In this document: positions 4,945 through 5,127 of the stretch, piece by piece
How positions within the stretch are numbered: the stretch's first letter is position 1
Layout of the letters: every line of letters begins with the position of its first letter
Notes under the pieces: model-generated
Database searches by the model: none
The model's input: the letters and a program-made list of their open reading frames with translations, nothing else
What the model was told of the DNA's origin: nothing
Position numbers and translations under genes: made by a program
Assembly (NCBI GenBank): GCA_945787595.1
Contig: CALZJV010000480.1
Location: forward strand, 5,524-10,650
DNA: 5,127 bases
Direction: 5' to 3'
Source: an uncultured Desulfobacterales bacterium
GTDB taxonomy: Bacteria; Desulfobacterota; Desulfobacteria; Desulfobacterales; JAFDCJ01

Positions 4945-5127
4945 GTAATTCTCCTTCTGCATCATTTTATGTAAACAACCATCATCCGATTTACCAAAGC
5001 AGGTTTTGCTGATACCAATTTATGAAAATTTATTATGCCTCAGAAAACTTGGTCCTCCCTCCGGGCTGTAGGCCCTACGGGCCGGAAGCTGGGCCAAGTC
5101 AGAGACAATCGGCTATGCCATAAGAGA
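4945..5127. other. Non-coding right edge upstream of the remnant
   Basis: No protein-like frame is seen. Minus-strand text at 4951-4956 is the RBS of the short ORF. The AT-rich part at 4961-5040 could hold the old promoter but shows no clear -35/-10 pair. The only strong structure is the 53-nt quasi-palindrome at 5047-5099. The last 28 bases have no recognisable content. Confidence 0.5.
5047..5099. repeat. 53-nt quasi-palindrome (REP-like hairpin, possible minus-strand terminator)
   Basis: The sequence is centred on C5073. The arms ACTTGG (5047-5052) and CCAAGT (5094-5099) are perfect, as are GTAGG/CCTAC around the centre; in between about six positions mismatch, some of which are G-U pairs in RNA. 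About 20 of 26 arm positions match. On the minus strand the stem is followed by AAGTTTTCTG, a short T4 run, so a weak terminator for a gene beyond the right edge is possible. Its GC-rich stem in an AT-rich spacer also suits a dispersed intergenic repeat. Confidence 0.55.

Noticed and set aside
4797..5012. Plus-strand 71-codon open frame
   Set aside because: It is antisense to the aminotransferase remnant, whose minus-strand frame carries a recognisable LAPPL...DEID signature.

Overview
The window reads as a bacterial accessory region with moderate GC, good Shine-Dalgarno sites (AGGAGG or AGGAG, 7-9 nt before starts) and a mix of intact genes, gene remnants and small palindromic repeats. The gene families (a LivK-type amino acid binding protein, a RAYT-like transposase remnant with a DnaA-like helix-turn-helix tail, a NodU-type carbamoyltransferase, a UPF0317 protein) fit a Gram-negative such as a Desulfobacterota ('deltaproteobacterial') genome. 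That assignment is an inference from protein flavour and is not proven.

Layout, left to right. (1) 1-188, minus: the first 62 codons of a branched-chain amino acid ABC transporter substrate-binding protein, with a signal peptide and a strong RBS; its upstream region (189-267) carries an inverted and a direct repeat. (2) 268-789, plus: the C-terminal part of an IS200/RAYT-like transposase, missing its catalytic HUH domain and split by an in-frame TAG. It lies between imperfect inverted repeats at 295-312 and 803-820, so 295-820 looks like a small non-autonomous element. (3) 813-3460, minus: a tight two-gene operon, a 569-residue NodU-family carbamoyltransferase followed, with a 1-nt overlap, by a 312-residue cytoplasmic polysaccharide-deacetylase-like protein whose stop codon lies inside the right inverted repeat. 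(4) 3461-3908: a gene-free stretch filled with degenerate palindromes, T-runs and AATATTCAAT repeats. (5) 3909-4691, minus: an intact UPF0317/DUF1445 protein (D-glutamate cyclase-like putative hydro-lyase). (6) 4751-4944, minus: a class III aminotransferase remnant, only its last ~45 codons, placed after a short ORF with its own RBS and joined by an ATGA overlap. (7) 4945-5127: non-coding, dominated by a 53-nt quasi-palindrome.

How the genes may work together. The carbamoyltransferase and deacetylase are probably co-expressed and would modify a cytoplasmic sugar intermediate or small glycan-like metabolite (O-carbamoylation plus de-N- or de-O-acetylation); no glycosyltransferase or exporter is visible here. 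The UPF0317 gene and the aminotransferase remnant upstream of it suggest a former amino acid catabolic operon that has decayed, and the LivK-type protein at the left edge is a separate uptake system. No CRISPR array, tRNA, rRNA or phage gene was seen. The most notable unexplained structure is the inverted-repeat-bounded RAYT derivative inserted at, and apparently reshaping, the 3' end of the deacetylase gene.
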